From contig NZ_JAMXOF010000002.1 in NCBI RefSeq assembly GCF_024055595.1, positions 372,001 through 436,000 on the forward strand: a stretch of 64,000 nucleotides of DNA, read 5' to 3'. The position numbers and the translations under genes were made by a program. Below, piece by piece: positions 62,727 through 64,000 of this stretch. Under the pieces are notes generated by a model. That model did no database searches. It was not told the DNA's origin and saw only the letters and a list, made by a program, of their open reading frames with translations. The first letter of the stretch is position 1. Each line of letters opens with the position of its first letter. Source of the DNA: Mucilaginibacter aurantiaciroseus (lineage in GTDB: Bacteria > Bacteroidota > Bacteroidia > Sphingobacteriales > Sphingobacteriaceae).

Positions 62727-62755
62727 AACCCCACTCTGGCGAGTGGGGTTTTTTT
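62727..62755 (+). terminator. Terminator of tRNA-Asn
   Basis: AACCCCACTC (62727-62736) and GAGTGGGGTT (62741-62750) form a perfect 10-bp stem, loop TGGC, followed by T residues. Confidence 0.92.
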
Positions 62756-63034
62756 GTGCACAGAATTTGCACAAAATATACATTGCTTTTATTAAAACTG
62801 TTGAATGTTATTAATCTTTCATTGCACGATTAATTCCCCTCATAGAATGGCAAACACGATAATGATACGATTTGATACGAAAATACGGTATGATAATACA
62901 GTATAACGACGGGTTTATTTCAGGAAATTATTGTGTCGGCAACTAAACTATGTTTCTCAATTCCCTCAATAATCTTTTTTACATGGTTAAAGATGGCTAA
63001 TCTTACCCAAAATCTTTCAATTATATTTCATTTG
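62756..63034. other. Gap beyond tRNA-Asn with possible integrase scrap
   Basis: TTTTGTGCA (62752-62760) and TGCACAAAA (62768-62776) are inverted arms just after the terminator. At 62847-62906 a short frame reads MANTIMIRFDTKIRYDNTV, which resembles the first residues of Bacteroidota tyrosine integrases, then stops. The rest shows nothing I can name. Confidence 0.35.
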
Positions 63035-63781
63035 TTATAGCCACCCAAATTTTTCAATAAGCTTTTCTTTCTGATTTCGTGCAACTGGGATATTTTTACT
63101 ATTGGACAGTATAAGATAATTGCCCTCGCCGCGAACGTATTTTTTGATGTGGTCAAGATTAATGAGGTATTGCCTGTGAACTCTCAAAAAATTCCGTTCC
63201 TCCAATACTTCCTGTATATCACCCAAAGTTTTGGCTACTGTATGCTGTTGGCCGTCAATCATGTTAAAGCGGGTATAATTATTGTCCGATTCGCAATAGA
63301 TGACATTTTTGATCTCTACAAACGTAACCCCATTTTGAAATGGCAAAGCTATTTTCTCTGGTATTGATTTTTCGCCACTATGCAATTGTTGTTTTAACAG
63401 ACTAAGCTGTTGTTTATCCGGGAACCGCCGGTATTCGGCTTTTTCAACTGCAGCTTTGAGGTCTTTCCCGTCGATGGGTTTTAGCAGGTAATCCAGCGCA
63501 CTAAAGCGGAATGCTTTAACCGCAAACTGGTCATACGCGGTTATAAACACCAGGCTGAAATTGATAGCACCTACTTTTTCTAACAATTGAAAACCATTCA
63601 TTACCGGCATTTCTATATCCAGGAATACCATATCTGGCAACAAGGCTCTTATTTTTTCAAGCCCCTCGCTACTTTCAGTACATTCCGCTATCACCTCTAC
63701 TTGTGGGCAATACATTTTTAGCTGCAATGCTAATAGCTTTACACAATCCGGTTCATCATCTATTATAACGGCTTTAAGCAT
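63035..63781 (-). CDS. LytTR-family response regulator
   Basis: 248 residues. Receiver domain with acidic DDEP at 8-11 and D55 in MVFLDIEMP, Lys in DYLLKPIDGKDL. From ~145 a LytTR DNA-binding domain: 'VIYCESDNNYTRFNMIDGQQ', 'FLRVHRQYLINLDHIKKYVR' and 'IPVARNQKEKL'. It would control genes in response to the kinase encoded just upstream (63793-64000). Confidence 0.93.
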   Translation of the reverse strand: MLKAVIIDDEPDCVKLLALQLKMYCPQVEVIAECTESSEGLEKIRALLPDMVFLDIEMPVMNGFQLLEKVGAINFSLVFITAYDQFAVKAFRFSALDYLLKPIDGKDLKAAVEKAEYRRFPDKQQLSLLKQQLHSGEKSIPEKIALPFQNGVTFVEIKNVIYCESDNNYTRFNMIDGQQHTVAKTLGDIQEVLEERNFLRVHRQYLINLDHIKKYVRGEGNYLILSNSKNIPVARNQKEKLIEKFGWL

Positions 63782-63792
63782 ATATTTCCAGG

Positions 63793-64000
63793 TTATAAGG
63801 GGATTTGAATGGTCACTTTCGTTCCTATAGCATTATTCATGGAATCCTTCAGATCGATTATCTTTACATCAGCCTCCATTTCGTATAATTGGTTGATGAT
63901 ATCTATCCTTTCCGAAGTTATTTTTAAGCCAAACGATTTTTGCCGGGTAGCAGATTTGCTTTTGTAGGCTGCCGCTAGTTCCCGCCCTACACCGTTATCA
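63793..64000 (-). CDS. Sensor histidine kinase, C-terminal end (partial)
   Basis: Only the last ~69 residues lie in the window. 'DNGVGRELAAAYKSKSATRQ', 'KSFGLKITSERIDIINQLYE' and 'GTKVTIQIPL' form the end of an HATPase domain as in LytS/YehU-type kinases. The stop is 11 bp before the LytTR regulator start, so the two are probably one operon. Confidence 0.85.
   Translation of the reverse strand, partial: DNGVGRELAAAYKSKSATRQKSFGLKITSERIDIINQLYEMEADVKIIDLKDSMNNAIGTKVTIQIPL

Overview
The window is a chromosomal segment from a Bacteroidota bacterium, most likely of the family Sphingobacteriaceae (Mucilaginibacter/Pedobacter-like; the genus is an inference). The signs are Bacteroidota-type promoters (TTG, about 19-20 bp, TAnnTTTG) before rpsL, rplC, tRNA-Asn and an ABC ATPase, few Shine-Dalgarno sites, DUF2911, DUF3810 and phosphocholine-specific phospholipase C genes, a TonB-plug protein, a hemC-hemD fusion, and many short palindromic intergenic repeats.

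Layout. 1-15.4 kb is accessory metabolism: the end of a TonB-plug/macroglobulin-like protein, two paralogous GT39-type membrane glycosyltransferases, a DUF2911 and a DUF3810 protein, a Tat-type metallo-beta-lactamase-fold hydrolase, an esterase, phospholipase C, a rhamnose/fucose mutarotase paired with a GH29 alpha-L-fucosidase, and an acyl-CoA dehydrogenase. 15.6-16.1 kb has a small membrane protein and tRNA-Gly. 16.4-39.1 kb is the str-S10-spc-alpha ribosomal superoperon (rpsL to rplQ, with fusA, secY, map, infA, rpoA). It is split after rpsJ by about 3.8 kb of unrelated DNA, which carries a decayed VOC gene end, an EVE/ScoMcrA-N-like protein, a coiled-coil membrane protein, a fungal-type prephenate dehydrogenase and a protein with an apparent N-terminal frameshift. 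A second strong terminator lies inside the operon between rpsN and rpsH, and several gaps hold candidate structured leaders. 39.2-47.8 kb carries poxB with a PAP2 phosphatase, thioredoxin, three hydrolases, a decayed RDD gene, a GNAT-nitrilase fusion and a DoxX protein. 47.9-57.8 kb is a heme (protoporphyrin) cluster, hemA-x-hemCD-hemB-hemL-[histidine kinase, response regulator, TPR protein]-hemE-hemJ, whose gaps are filled by copies of one interspersed repeat. 57.8-64 kb has an ECF sigma factor with a putative anti-sigma factor and a beta-barrel-like protein, an ABC ATPase, a PfkB kinase, tRNA-Asn and a LytTR regulator with the end of its partner kinase.

How the genes work together. The ribosomal block makes ribosomal proteins, elongation factor G, the Sec channel, methionine aminopeptidase, IF-1 and the RNA polymerase alpha subunit. 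The heme block covers most steps from glutamyl-tRNA to protoporphyrin, with a two-component system embedded in it. I see no CRISPR array, prophage, intact insertion sequence or complete novel defence system. The most unusual content is the break in the S10 operon, the TYR1-like enzyme in that break, the candidate RNA switches in ribosomal gaps, and the repeats that abut heme gene stops and starts.
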